DNA from: G963662675 sp963662675
GTDB lineage: Bacteria > Bacteroidota > Bacteroidia > Bacteroidales > Prolixibacteraceae
Assembly (NCBI GenBank): GCA_963662675.2
Contig: CAXXHP010000004.1
Span: forward strand, 1,364,001 to 1,428,000
Direction of reading: 5' to 3'
Length of the DNA stretch: 64,000 nt
The notes under the pieces were generated by a model, which saw nothing but the letters and a program-made list of their open reading frames with translations, did not search any database and had not been told where the DNA came from. Every line of letters begins with the position of its first letter. Within the stretch, counting starts at the first letter, position 1. Position numbers and translations under genes: made by a program. This document shows, piece after piece, positions 26,424 through 35,088 of this stretch.

Positions 26424-27728
26424 ATGAAACAAACCGTAGAGGAAAAACTAAAAATATTAGCAGATGCTGCCAAGTACGATGTCTCGTGCTCATCTAGTGG
26501 GAACAATCGAAAAAACACAGGTGGAGGGCTTGGAAGTGCAGTGGCATGCGGTATTTGCCATAGCTTCACGGAAGATGGTCGTTGCATCAGCCTGCTGAAA
26601 ATTTTAATGACCAACCACTGCATCTACGATTGTGCTTACTGTATCAACCGCAGGAGCAACGACAGACCGCGTGCAACCTTTTCTGTACAGGAGGTTGTGG
26701 ATCTCACTATCAACTTTTACCGACGCAACTACATCGAAGGCTTGTTCCTAAGTTCAGGGGTTATCAAAAACCCGGACTACACAATGGAGCGACTCATGTT
26801 GGTCACAAAGAAACTCCGCATGGAAGAACGATATAACGGATATATCCACATCAAGGCTATCCCCGGGGCCAGTTCACAACTCATACAAGAAGCTGGACTT
26901 TACACAGATAGAATGAGTGTCAACATAGAAATACCTACTGAACAACACCTCATCAAGCTGGCTCCGGAAAAGAATTTCGGTACGGTATTACAGCCTATGA
27001 ATCAAATTAAAGAAGGCATTCAACTATATAAAGAAGACCGAAAGAAATACAGAAAAACGCCTGCATTTACCCCTGCCGGACAAAGCACACAACTGATTGT
27101 AGGGGCATCTCCAGAAAGCGATCGTCAAATTCTGCACTTGGCATCCAAGTTTTACAAGGAGCAACAACTTAAGCGGGTTTACTATTCGGGCTACATGCCC
27201 GTGAATGAATACGACCAACGGCTACCGGCCATCCAATCTCCACCTCTAGTACGCGAGAACAGACTCTACCAAAGCGATTGGCTTATGCGTTTCTATCATT
27301 TTAAGGCAGAGGAAATTCTAAGCCCTGAACAACCGTTCCTTGATTTGGAGATAGACCCAAAACTAGCTTATGCTCTGCGCAACCTACACCTATTCCCTAT
27401 CGACATTAATAAAGCAAATTACGAGATGATTTTGCGCGTTCCGGGAATTGGGGTACAGTCGGCTAAAATGATTGTTGATGCAAGACGTTTCCGGCGACTA
27501 ACCAGCTATCATCTGAAAAAAATTGGAATCGTGTTAAAGCGTGCTCAATATTTTATCACCTGCAATGAGCTACCATCTTACAGAGACAATTGGGATGCAG
27601 AACAACTACGCACCCATCTAATTTCAGAAAGTCACACGAAGCGCAAGAAGCCCGGCGACACTCAATTAAGACTGTTTTACTTCACCAACACATCAACACC
27701 TGTAAAACAACTTCACTATAAAAATTAA
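26424..27728 (+). CDS. Putative DNA modification/repair radical SAM protein
   Basis: 434 residues. The radical-SAM cluster motif CX3CX2C is at Cys66, Cys70 and Cys73 (NHCIYDCAYC), with extra cysteines upstream (ACGICHSF, DGRC) that may hold another site. A TIM-barrel-like core follows, and a C-terminal helix-hairpin-helix (ILRVPGIGVQSAKMIVDARR) suggests DNA binding. This matches the family known as rSAM_link_UDG (TIGR03916), which is almost always paired with the next gene and in some genomes with a uracil-DNA-glycosylase-like domain. Substrate and reaction are not established. Probably repressed by the divergent LexA-like protein. Confidence 0.88.
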   Translation: MKQTVEEKLKILADAAKYDVSCSSSGNNRKNTGGGLGSAVACGICHSFTEDGRCISLLKILMTNHCIYDCAYCINRRSNDRPRATFSVQEVVDLTINFYRRNYIEGLFLSSGVIKNPDYTMERLMLVTKKLRMEERYNGYIHIKAIPGASSQLIQEAGLYTDRMSVNIEIPTEQHLIKLAPEKNFGTVLQPMNQIKEGIQLYKEDRKKYRKTPAFTPAGQSTQLIVGASPESDRQILHLASKFYKEQQLKRVYYSGYMPVNEYDQRLPAIQSPPLVRENRLYQSDWLMRFYHFKAEEILSPEQPFLDLEIDPKLAYALRNLHLFPIDINKANYEMILRVPGIGVQSAKMIVDARRFRRLTSYHLKKIGIVLKRAQYFITCNELPSYRDNWDAEQLRTHLISESHTKRKKPGDTQLRLFYFTNTSTPVKQLHYKN

Positions 27729-27732
27729 TAAG

Positions 27733-28515
27733 ATGTCATTTCTAATTTATGATGGTAGCTTTGAGGGATTTTTAACGGTCATTTTTGAATGTTACTCACA
27801 AAAGATTATCCCACTGGATATTTGCAAAGAAACTGCTTTTCAAGAAAATCTGTTTATTGAAAAGATGCCTATTGCCTGTGATGAACAAAAAGCGGAACGT
27901 GTGTGGAAAGCACTAAAAAGCAAACTGCACCAGCGAAATGAAAATCTTCTGTCTCTAGCTTTCTTGTCAGAAAACACAGGCATTGAGATGAAATTATACC
28001 GATTTATTCAACGTACGTTTGACTCATCGCAAAGTATTGAAACTGATTTTGGAGATCCAGATGTTCTCGAACTAAAAAAGATTGAGCGAAAGGTCATGCA
28101 AGAAGCCATGCGAATGCTCCAATTTGTCAGATTTCAGCAAACAAGAGACGATATATACTTTGCCCCAATTGAACCTGAATATGATGTACTTCCTCTGACA
28201 TTACATCATTTTAAGGATCGTTTTGCAGACCAACACTGGTTAATTTATGATACTAAAAGAGATTATGGATTCTTCTACGATCGGCAAAAGATACAGGAAG
28301 TAATTTTTAAAGAAAAAAACTTCTCCAATACAGATGGTAAGATTTCTGGCAATTTGCTAAATGAGGGAGAAGAAAAATATCAGGCATTATGGAAATCCTA
28401 TTTCGACAACATCAACATTAAAGAACGGCAAAACCTACAACTTCAACGTCAGCACATGCCCAAGCGCTTTTGGAAATTTCTCCCCGAGAAATCAGTATTG
28501 CCCATCAAGTCATAA
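27733..28515 (+). CDS. Probable DNA metabolism protein paired with the radical SAM gene
   Basis: 260 residues starting MSFLIYDGSFEGFLTVIFEC, the hallmark opening of the TIGR03915 family (SAM_7_link_chp). In other genomes this domain is encoded next to, or fused with, a UDG-like domain and accompanies the radical-SAM partner. It starts 4 nt after that gene's stop, so the pair is one operon. Recognisable later blocks are LKKIERKVMQEAMRMLQFVRF and YFAPIEPEYDVLPL; the C-terminal part (RQHMPKRFWKFLPE) is basic. No UDG domain is fused here: the protein ends at the length of the linker domain alone. Function unknown. Confidence 0.85.
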   Translation: MSFLIYDGSFEGFLTVIFECYSQKIIPLDICKETAFQENLFIEKMPIACDEQKAERVWKALKSKLHQRNENLLSLAFLSENTGIEMKLYRFIQRTFDSSQSIETDFGDPDVLELKKIERKVMQEAMRMLQFVRFQQTRDDIYFAPIEPEYDVLPLTLHHFKDRFADQHWLIYDTKRDYGFFYDRQKIQEVIFKEKNFSNTDGKISGNLLNEGEEKYQALWKSYFDNINIKERQNLQLQRQHMPKRFWKFLPEKSVLPIKS

Positions 28516-28522
28516 ACAAAAA

Positions 28523-28550
28523 AAGCTTTCACCTTATAAGGTGAAAGCTT
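28523..28550 (-). terminator. Perfect 28-bp palindrome, terminator of the ribosomal operon
   Basis: AAGCTTTCACCTTA and TAAGGTGAAAGCTT form uninterrupted 14-bp arms. Read on the minus strand it is followed by TTTTTTTGTTT, so it terminates the rpmB-rpmG-DUF4295 operon. The plus strand has only a weak T-run, yet the hairpin also sits 7 nt after the convergent TIGR03915-type gene. Confidence 0.85.
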
Positions 28551-28573
28551 CAATATATTTGTAAACAAATATT

Positions 28574-28726
28574 TTACTTCTTAAAATAGTCTTTAACCAT
28601 TTCATTAGGCACGACACTTTCTTGGAAAGTATATGCTCCGGTTTTGTCTGATTTCACCATTTTAATTACTTTGGCATAACCTTTACCGGCTCCTTTTTGT
28701 AATGATGCAACTGATTTCTTAGCCAT
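28574..28726 (-). CDS. DUF4295 family small protein
   Basis: 50 residues, MAKKSVASLQKGAGKGYAKV at the start and NEMVKDYFKK at the end. This small basic protein is found in Bacteroidetes directly after bL33, and matches DUF4295. Position (8 nt after rpmG) and composition argue for a ribosome-associated role, but this is inference. The usual next gene in many relatives, ftsY, is missing; the operon ends at a strong terminator. Confidence 0.85.
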   Translation of the reverse strand: MAKKSVASLQKGAGKGYAKVIKMVKSDKTGAYTFQESVVPNEMVKDYFKK

Positions 28727-28734
28727 ATCTCAAA

Positions 28735-28917
28735 TTATTTAATTTCGCGGTGAACAGTTACTTTTTTCAAGTTTGAGTTGTACTTTTTCAACTCCAAACG
28801 GTCAGGGCTATTTTTTCTATTTTTTGTAGAAATATACCTTGAAGTTCCAGGAACTGTCGTTTCCTTTTGTTCGGTACATTCTAAAATAACCTGAACCCTA
28901 TTGCCTTTCTTAGCCAT
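28735..28917 (-). CDS. rpmG: 50S ribosomal protein L33
   Basis: 60 residues, MAKKGNRVQVILECTEQ then RYISTKNRKNSPDRLELKKY: bL33 of the type that lacks the zinc-binding CxxC pairs (only one Cys). Part of the large subunit near the E site. It lies 11 nt after rpmB and 8 nt before DUF4295. Confidence 0.96.
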   Translation of the reverse strand: MAKKGNRVQVILECTEQKETTVPGTSRYISTKNRKNSPDRLELKKYNSNLKKVTVHREIK

Positions 28918-28928
28918 TTTTTACTCCT

Positions 28929-29171
28929 TTAAATATTCGTTACGAACCCTTTTGCTTTCGCTGCTTTCAAGGCCATGCCCAAACCATTCTTATTAATGGT
29001 ACGCAAACCAGCAGCAGAAACGGTCAATGAAACCCATCGGTCTTCCTCAGGAAGATAGAATTTCTTATTGAACAAATTTGGACTAAAACGACGTTTTGTC
29101 CTTCTTTTCGAGTGAGAAACATTATTTCCCACCATCGCTTTTTTTCCAGTAATTTGACAAACTTTTGACAT
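28929..29171 (-). CDS. rpmB: 50S ribosomal protein L28
   Basis: 80 residues, MSKVCQITGKKAMVGNNVSH with the SKRRTKRRFSPNL and VSAAGLRTINKNG blocks of bL28. First gene of the ribosomal operon; its promoter should lie in the 298-nt divergent gap shared with the peroxiredoxin gene. Confidence 0.97.
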   Translation of the reverse strand: MSKVCQITGKKAMVGNNVSHSKRRTKRRFSPNLFNKKFYLPEEDRWVSLTVSAAGLRTINKNGLGMALKAAKAKGFVTNI

Positions 29172-29469
29172 TGTCTTATTTTTTTACAGAATCACACATT
29201 TTCCAAACAGATCGCAAAATAAGTGCATTTTATTGGAAATATCAAATTGTCGGCAATGTTTTTTATCCTTTTTTCAACAAGCCATTATATAATAACAAAT
29301 ATGTGGCTTTGCATCAGTAAAACAATCTGATATAAGATGAATTTCACACCCCAAAAACTTATATCTACTCTCTAAAATTATTTTGTAAAGTTATAAACTT
29401 TTATCCAACATAAAATGTTATGGTATGCATCTTTATGAACCTTTTTTTTCACTTAAAACATAACAAATC

Positions 29470-30114
29470 ATGGAAGAACAAATTAACCAAATGCCACGAA
29501 TTGGGGATATTGCTCCAGACTTTAATGCAAACACCACTTATGGCCCTCTAAAGTTTTCAGAATATATAAAAGGTAGCTGGGTCATCCTTTTCTCTCATCC
29601 TGCCGATTTTACACCGGTATGCACCACTGAGATGAGTGGTTTTGCTATTCGCAGCGATGAATTCAAGGCACTTAACACCAAACTGATTGGACTAAGTATT
29701 GACAGCATTCACGCACACGTAGCATGGGTAAACAACGTTAAAAAGAACTCAGGCATTCTCTTCAACTTTCCAATTATTGCAGACATTGACATGAAAGTGT
29801 CAAAACTGTATGGCATGCTACAACCAAACGAGAGCGAAACAGCTGCCGTACGAGCCGTATTTATCATTGACCCTGCCGGTAAAGTCAGATTGATTATGTA
29901 CTACCCGTTGAATGTTGGAAGAAACATGGATGAAATTGTTCGCTCCCTAACAGCATTGCAAACAGCAGACAAGCACAAAGTTGCTTTGCCTCTAAATTGG
30001 GTTCCCGGTGAAAAAGTAATTGTACCACCACCAAAAACCGTTGCTGAAATGGAAGAACGTGAAAAATCAAATTATGAGATGATGGACTTCTATCTTGCCA
30101 AGAAAAGCTTATAG
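29470..30114 (+). CDS. 1-Cys peroxiredoxin (Prx6 type)
   Basis: 214 residues. Peroxidatic Cys51 in HPADFTPVCTTEMSGF; it is the only cysteine in the protein, so no resolving Cys exists. The C-terminal extension (LNWVPGEKVIVPPPKT) is characteristic of the Prx6/AhpC-like 1-Cys group. It reduces peroxides in the cytosol with an external thiol donor. ATG start. A palindrome AAAGTT-ATA-AACTTT lies 69 nt upstream (29387-29401) and might be an operator. Convergent with the sugar transferase across a large hairpin element. Confidence 0.92.
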   Translation: MEEQINQMPRIGDIAPDFNANTTYGPLKFSEYIKGSWVILFSHPADFTPVCTTEMSGFAIRSDEFKALNTKLIGLSIDSIHAHVAWVNNVKKNSGILFNFPIIADIDMKVSKLYGMLQPNESETAAVRAVFIIDPAGKVRLIMYYPLNVGRNMDEIVRSLTALQTADKHKVALPLNWVPGEKVIVPPPKTVAEMEEREKSNYEMMDFYLAKKSL

Positions 30115-30143
30115 TTACATCTAACTCTTTTCTTCAAAAAAAA

Positions 30144-30273
30144 GAGCTGTCCAAAAAGTATAAGACACGAGTCATCCTGAACTTGCTTCAGGATCTCAAT
30201 CAACTAAGAAACAGATCCCGAAATAAATTCGGGATGACGTTTCCCAATGATTTGTTTACTCTTTGGACAGCTC
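30144..30273. repeat. Compound inverted-repeat element with two inner hairpins
   Basis: Outer arms 30144-30160 and 30257-30273 pair over 17 bp with one mismatch (GAGCTGTCCAAAAAGTA type). Inside sit two separate stems with 8-bp arms and 5-nt loops: ATCCTGAA/TTCAGGAT at 30174-30194 and ATCCCGAA/TTCGGGAT at 30215-30235. A-run before and T-run after make it a likely bidirectional terminator for the convergent genes, but the nested layout looks like a small mobile repeat (MITE-like). Confidence 0.7.
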
Positions 30274-30371
30274 CTTTTATATTATTATCAGATTTTCAAA
30301 GAGACATTGAAAATAGAACGAATACCAATACTTATTCTTTGTTCTTAAAAAAGACTAGAAACGACTGCGCT

Positions 30372-31775
30372 TTATTGACCTTCACCAAGAATAATGACTT
30401 TAACTGTTTTTAGAATGAGGAGAAAATCCAATTTCAAAGACCAGTTGTCAATATATTTCAGATCCATCTTCATCCATTCTTCAAAATCGACAGTATTTCG
30501 CCCAGACACTTGCCATATGCAGGTGATGCCAGGCTTCATACTTAAACGACGGCTTTGCCATCTCTCATATTGCTTAACCTCGGCAGGAATTGGTGGTCTA
30601 GGACCAACAACTGACATATCTCCGGATATAACATTAAAAAATTGGGGAAACTCATCAAGCGAAGTTTTACGCATAAACTTTCCAACCTTAGTAATTCGCG
30701 GATCTCTTTTTATCTTAAAAACAGGCCCAGTCTGTTCATTCTTGTCCATCAATTGTTTTTGCAAAGACTCTGCATTTACAATCATAGTCCTAAATTTTAA
30801 AAGCTTAAATCTTCTTCCATTTAAACCAACCCTCTCCTGCTTAAAAAAAATAGGGCCACCATCATCGAGCTTAATCAATAAGGCAATAACAAAAAACAGA
30901 GGAGACATTATGATAATAGCAAGGAGTGAAAACAACACATCAAAGAAACGCTTCATTTTTAATGCCGCATAACTTCCAGGCATCTTGCCAAATTCCATTA
31001 AGGGAGCATTATCAGGAACTTCTACTCCTGCATCTAGTTGACCAATAATCCATGGACTCGTCTTCAACTTAAATAAAACGCCAACCTCAGCACAAACATC
31101 TATCAATTTGGCAATCTCATCCTTATCCAATAATCCCTTGCAGTAATAAACCTCATCAACAATACTACGATCCAACACCTTATCAAGGCTTATATCCGGA
31201 GATAAAATCTTAACCCGTCCTCCAAAGTCTTCCCTTATCTCTTCACTAGATGTAATAACCCCGCGTATTTTATAACCCCAATCAACAGTTTCAAGTAAGT
31301 TATTGATGCAATTTTGCGACTTATTATCCGCATAAACGATAACCTGCCTGGTATTGTACCCTCTTCGTCTAAAGAACCTCATGACAGAAAAGAATAAAGC
31401 TTTATAGAGAAATAACACTAAAAAATCGGCACAGGCAAACAACAGGAGAAGTTTAAAATAAACCTGCAAGGAACCTGCAATTAGAGAAACGATATACAAA
31501 AATAAAGTTCCTGCTGAAACCAGATTTATATAGCGAAAGAATAAATATCGATAACGCTGATCACGACTCATTTTATCCAAACCACTATAACCAATTAACA
31601 AGCCCCACACAGGAATAATTAATATGGAGTAAATAATACATTGCGCCGTCCCAATTATGTGAAGCTGCTCCTGATTATTGAACAATTTACACACAACCAA
31701 AAACAACAATACAGTAAGACTGATCTGAATGATCAAACTTATTCTTGCAATTGCATTTTCTCTTTCCTTCAGCAT
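30372..31775 (-). CDS. Undecaprenyl-phosphate sugar phosphotransferase (initiating enzyme)
   Basis: 467 residues. Four N-terminal membrane helices, a CoA-binding-like cytosolic domain (about 140-260), then a membrane re-entrant helix and the catalytic bacterial sugar-transferase domain: KRFFDVLFSLLAIIIMSPLF, FKQERVGLNGRRFKLLKFRT, KTSLDEFPQFFNVISGDMS, VGPRPPIP and KPGITCIWQVSGRN. It loads the first sugar-1-phosphate onto undecaprenyl phosphate to start repeat-unit synthesis (WbaP/WcaJ type). It closes the 20-kb minus-strand polysaccharide locus. The sugar is not predictable. Confidence 0.93.
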   Translation of the reverse strand: MLKERENAIARISLIIQISLTVLLFLVVCKLFNNQEQLHIIGTAQCIIYSILIIPVWGLLIGYSGLDKMSRDQRYRYLFFRYINLVSAGTLFLYIVSLIAGSLQVYFKLLLLFACADFLVLFLYKALFFSVMRFFRRRGYNTRQVIVYADNKSQNCINNLLETVDWGYKIRGVITSSEEIREDFGGRVKILSPDISLDKVLDRSIVDEVYYCKGLLDKDEIAKLIDVCAEVGVLFKLKTSPWIIGQLDAGVEVPDNAPLMEFGKMPGSYAALKMKRFFDVLFSLLAIIIMSPLFFVIALLIKLDDGGPIFFKQERVGLNGRRFKLLKFRTMIVNAESLQKQLMDKNEQTGPVFKIKRDPRITKVGKFMRKTSLDEFPQFFNVISGDMSVVGPRPPIPAEVKQYERWQSRRLSMKPGITCIWQVSGRNTVDFEEWMKMDLKYIDNWSLKLDFLLILKTVKVIILGEGQ

Positions 31776-31901
31776 ATATTCTCGCCCTTTGTGTTGTGTT
31801 ATTAATTAATATTTACGAAAATAATCATAATGTTTATAAATAAAGCATTTAATAATTACTTCTATGGTCGCATTTAAAATTGAAGTATAGAATCCTCTCA
31901 T

Positions 31902-32339
31902 TTACAACTCCTTTTTTATTGCAAAATAATTTACATGAACGTATGCACCCACAATGCATCCTATTGTATTCGCGAGCATGTCAAACCAAGAGAAGTGCCT
32001 TCCAATAGGTAAAATATACTGCAACACTTCCATCATCATACCATAAGATAAACAACCAGAAAACACGAATAGCCACTTATTATTCAATTTTGAATAATTA
32101 AACGCCGACAATACCGATATCACGACAAAAAAATACATCAATCCATGCACCAATTTATCCATCTGAAAAAAACCATCTACCGGAGGAATAAGTTGAGAAG
32201 GCATCAAGGATAATATACCCACAAAGCATAAAACGCCTAATGCAAAAATCCTCCTTATGAAGAGAGGCACATTCATATATCTCTTATTGATAATCATTAT
32301 TCTCATATTTTCAGATCCAATTCCTTTTTTTATGCCCAT
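31902..32339 (-). CDS. VanZ-like family membrane protein
   Basis: 145 residues with four membrane helices and the VanZ pattern MDKLVHGLMYF, MEVLQYILPIGRHFSWFDML and ANTIGCIVG. Small VanZ-like proteins often accompany exopolysaccharide genes; the function is unknown. Several Met codons near the N-terminus (32339, 32306) leave the start uncertain. It lies between the sugar transferase and Wzi. Confidence 0.82.
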   Translation of the reverse strand: MGIKKGIGSENMRIMIINKRYMNVPLFIRRIFALGVLCFVGILSLMPSQLIPPVDGFFQMDKLVHGLMYFFVVISVLSAFNYSKLNNKWLFVFSGCLSYGMMMEVLQYILPIGRHFSWFDMLANTIGCIVGAYVHVNYFAIKKEL

Positions 32340-32461
32340 ACTTTTGTCAAGATCCCCCTAACAAAAACAATCCCCATGTATATAAAATTAAGCCTTTTCA
32401 ACCACGCTGCCGCAATTATCCCTAAGGTACTATTCTTTATAATGTACTGCCCCTCAATAGT

Positions 32462-34057
32462 CTATATTTTCCATCGTGCCGTAAAACGAACTGCTGTAGA
32501 ACGATAAAGATCTCCACGGTCACGCCCGAGTGCAGCAGAAAAACTCAATGGAGAATTGATAAGTTCATAGTTCAACTCAAACAACAAATAATTTTGCAGC
32601 TTGCCCCCTTTGAAAAAATAATCATCTTGCTCATTCCAGCTATAGAAACCACCATACAATCCGGTATAAGTTCCATAATTCTGTGTCCACGTTCCCAAAA
32701 AACGATAATTAAGCTGGGTTGTTAACCAGCCCCCTATCCCCAGATGAAAAGCAAGCAATCTGTTGCTAATAAAATACCTATCGTAAGGTAAATCGCCAAT
32801 ATTATTAATGTAACCGGTAAAATCCTGTGTTAACATGAGAGGAGAGCCCAATGCATATCCAAATGAATTATTCCCTTTATAATAGAGCCCGTTGTTATAA
32901 TAATTGTCTCTGCCGCCTGTCTCATAACCCATGTTCAGATATTCAGTCAAGTATCCCAGAAATTCATCCCAAGTCACATTATCGGCAACAACTCCGAAGT
33001 TATCATATATGAAACCCTCATAATCTGTCACTTTTTTGGGATCAAGATAAGAGCCATTAACAGCATAATCCGGTGTTCCTACACCACTTTGATAATCCGT
33101 TTTAATATATTCAAGCAAAACCTGATTTACGATTCTTTTTTGATTAGAGGCCAAATTAACACCCAGAATCTTATCATGTTCCCAATTAAAAATACCCCGC
33201 ATGCCCGACCTATCAGCAATTGGTTTTTGGTAGTACATATCAATATGCCAATCCTTAATATCCCAGTCCCAACCGAAGTCAAACAAGCCAAAATGAGCGC
33301 CTGCAGCATTCGTATATTCTCCAGCATAGGAATCTTTGAATTTTGCTGATCCTTTTCCCCAAAACGAAGCCCAAAAGTCAATCGGAATCTTTTCACCATT
33401 AGCTCTTGTTCCCCCCATAAGCACAGAGTGATTCATACCTATCCACACATTTAAGTTTTTACCGGCTGTTTTTAAATAGAAAAATTTCTCATGGATATAA
33501 GGTTTTTTCGTCGCTTGTTCACCCCGGTTCCCATTTAATACACCAACCTGGGCAGCCCCCTTAAATTGGAGTATCCCTTGAATAAAAGGAACCTGTGTAT
33601 ATTCATAAAAGCCGGCTCCAATCCGTGGAAATGGACGAGAATTACCGCTCAAAAACATCGATCCGGATGATAACTCCTCATTATACTGCCCCAAAGAGAA
33701 TGCTTCTTTTCCAAGTCGAAGAGTCAATTTCCTATACTTCAGTTTCAAGTACATCTGATTGATAAAACTATTTTCAACATCCGTTCGCACAACTCCCTCA
33801 AGCCCAGCTTCCAAATAAAGGTTTTCGTTTAAATCAACCGGCAGGTACAAAGAACTAATCAGGCTATTGTCCAACGAAAGATTATTGCTTGTAAGCCCAT
33901 AATTATTTGCCCAAAGCCACATGGGCGCCACGCTGTTGTTAGACAGAAAAACACTTGACTCTACATATCCTTGCAGTTTCAACGACTGCGCATTGGATCT
34001 AAAGACAAGGGGCAAAACAAAAAAGAGAACCAAGAAATATCTTAAAAATCGTAACAT
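32462..34057 (-). CDS. Capsule assembly Wzi family outer-membrane protein
   Basis: 531 residues: signal peptide (1-23), then an aromatic-rich beta-barrel protein ending ALGRDRGDLYRSTAVRFTAR and WKI. Blocks such as LGKEAFSLGQYNEELSSGSM and FFKGGKLQNYLLFELNYEL fit the Bacteroidetes Wzi family; E. coli Wzi is an 18-strand barrel lectin that anchors capsule on the cell surface. Its place in the locus supports a surface attachment or assembly role. Upstream is 1.1 kb of repeats, so it probably has its own promoter or depends on read-through by UpxY-modified polymerase. Confidence 0.88.
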   Translation of the reverse strand: MLRFLRYFLVLFFVLPLVFRSNAQSLKLQGYVESSVFLSNNSVAPMWLWANNYGLTSNNLSLDNSLISSLYLPVDLNENLYLEAGLEGVVRTDVENSFINQMYLKLKYRKLTLRLGKEAFSLGQYNEELSSGSMFLSGNSRPFPRIGAGFYEYTQVPFIQGILQFKGAAQVGVLNGNRGEQATKKPYIHEKFFYLKTAGKNLNVWIGMNHSVLMGGTRANGEKIPIDFWASFWGKGSAKFKDSYAGEYTNAAGAHFGLFDFGWDWDIKDWHIDMYYQKPIADRSGMRGIFNWEHDKILGVNLASNQKRIVNQVLLEYIKTDYQSGVGTPDYAVNGSYLDPKKVTDYEGFIYDNFGVVADNVTWDEFLGYLTEYLNMGYETGGRDNYYNNGLYYKGNNSFGYALGSPLMLTQDFTGYINNIGDLPYDRYFISNRLLAFHLGIGGWLTTQLNYRFLGTWTQNYGTYTGLYGGFYSWNEQDDYFFKGGKLQNYLLFELNYELINSPLSFSAALGRDRGDLYRSTAVRFTARWKI

Positions 34058-34234
34058 TCAAATTGTTTTGGCTGATTTAAAAACTTCAATATTGAGGGAA
34101 ATGTTCACAATCCTCCAAAGTATGTCCACACAAACGACTACTGTCAAGATGTTAAATACCTTAGAAGGGTTGCTTTATGTTGTATTTTATTGAACAGGTG
34201 TGATGAGTGAAGCAATCTGTATCAATGAAACAGT

Positions 34235-34284
34235 TAACCTTTCTCCTCCTGGACAGGAGGAGTACCCAAAGGGGGAGGTGGTTG
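34235..34284. repeat. Purine-rich hairpin repeat
   Basis: CTCCTCCT-GGAC-AGGAGGAG stem-loop followed by a purine-rich tail (GGGGGAGGTGG). I recognise this as a type of interspersed repeat seen in Bacteroidetes intergenic regions. It is flanked on both sides by fragments of the GCAATCTG hairpin family (34207-34220 and 34337-34363). Confidence 0.5.
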
Positions 34285-34383
34285 CTTTTAACTTTCTACA
34301 AACGCTGACAGGATCTACGGACGCTGACAGGTTTTCGTCATTACAAGGAGGAACGACGACGCAATCTGTTGTTTATTATGCAC

Positions 34384-34725
34384 CGCCATAGCATTTATGA
34401 GCCAATCATTCTTTCCGGGCTGAAAGCCCAGCTTATTTTAGCCCAATGCAAAACAACGTGCCGCGTTGGGTGATCTTTTCAATAATGACAACTACGCCCT
34501 GAAAGGGCAACTTACCTGGACCTTCAGCCCGCATTCCCAAATCAGACATTTCAATGCCCAAGGCGTTGCCGTTGGGCTGAATTTAACTAGCCTTTCAGGC
34601 TGTACTACAAATTGAAACTACACAATTACAAAACAACATGGTGGTCAAAATGCTGCGGGGAAAGTAATCTGTTTTAAACAAAGAGATTGCCGCGCTCCAT
34701 TCGGTCACTCGCAATTGTAAGTGTT
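34384..34725. repeat. Interspersed repeat, tandem copy 1 of a 366-bp unit
   Basis: Contains GGGCTGAAAGCCC and CGCCCTGAAAGGGC hairpins and the segment TTCAGCCCGCATT..GGGCTGAA, then ends in a GCAATCTG-family hairpin. No coding frame spans it. Copy 2 follows at the same orientation about 366 bp later with only scattered differences. Resembles REP-like palindromic repeats of Bacteroidetes; no transposase is nearby. Confidence 0.75.
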
Positions 34726-34750
34726 AAGTAATCTGTTTGTTCATTACGAC

Positions 34751-35088
34751 CGCCATTCCATTTATAAGCCAATCATAATTCCCGGGCTGAAAGCCCAGCT
34801 TATTTTAGCCCAATGCAAAACAACGTGCCGCGTTGGGTGATCTTTTCAATAATGACAACTACGCCCTGAAAGGGCAACTTACCTGGGCCTTCAGCCCGCA
34901 TTTCCAAATCAGACATTTCAATACCCAAGGCGTTGCCGTTGGGCTGAATTAAACTAACCTTTCAGGCTGTAACTCCAAATTGAAACTACACAATTACAAA
35001 ACAACATGGTGGTCAAAATGCTGCGGGGAAAGTAATCTGTTCTAAATAAAGAGATTGCCGCGCTCCCTTCGGTCTCTCGCAATGACGG
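34751..35088. repeat. Interspersed repeat, tandem copy 2 of the 366-bp unit
   Basis: Near-identical to 34384-34725 (for example shared AACAACGTGCCGCGTTGGGT and TGGTGGTCAAAATGCTGCGG). Together with copy 1 and the flanking hairpin repeats it fills the gap between the glycosyltransferase and wzi genes. Confidence 0.75.

Noticed and set aside
30394..30972. 192-codon frame antisense to the sugar transferase gene
   Set aside because: Lies entirely inside a strongly conserved glycosylphosphotransferase domain on the other strand; a shadow frame.
34200..34391. Short open frame in the repeat block before wzi
   Set aside because: It crosses three unrelated interspersed repeats and has no protein-like character.
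34384..35088. Insertion sequence in the polysaccharide locus
   Set aside because: The 366-bp tandem unit has no transposase frame and no terminal inverted repeats bounding an ORF; treated as a noncoding interspersed repeat.
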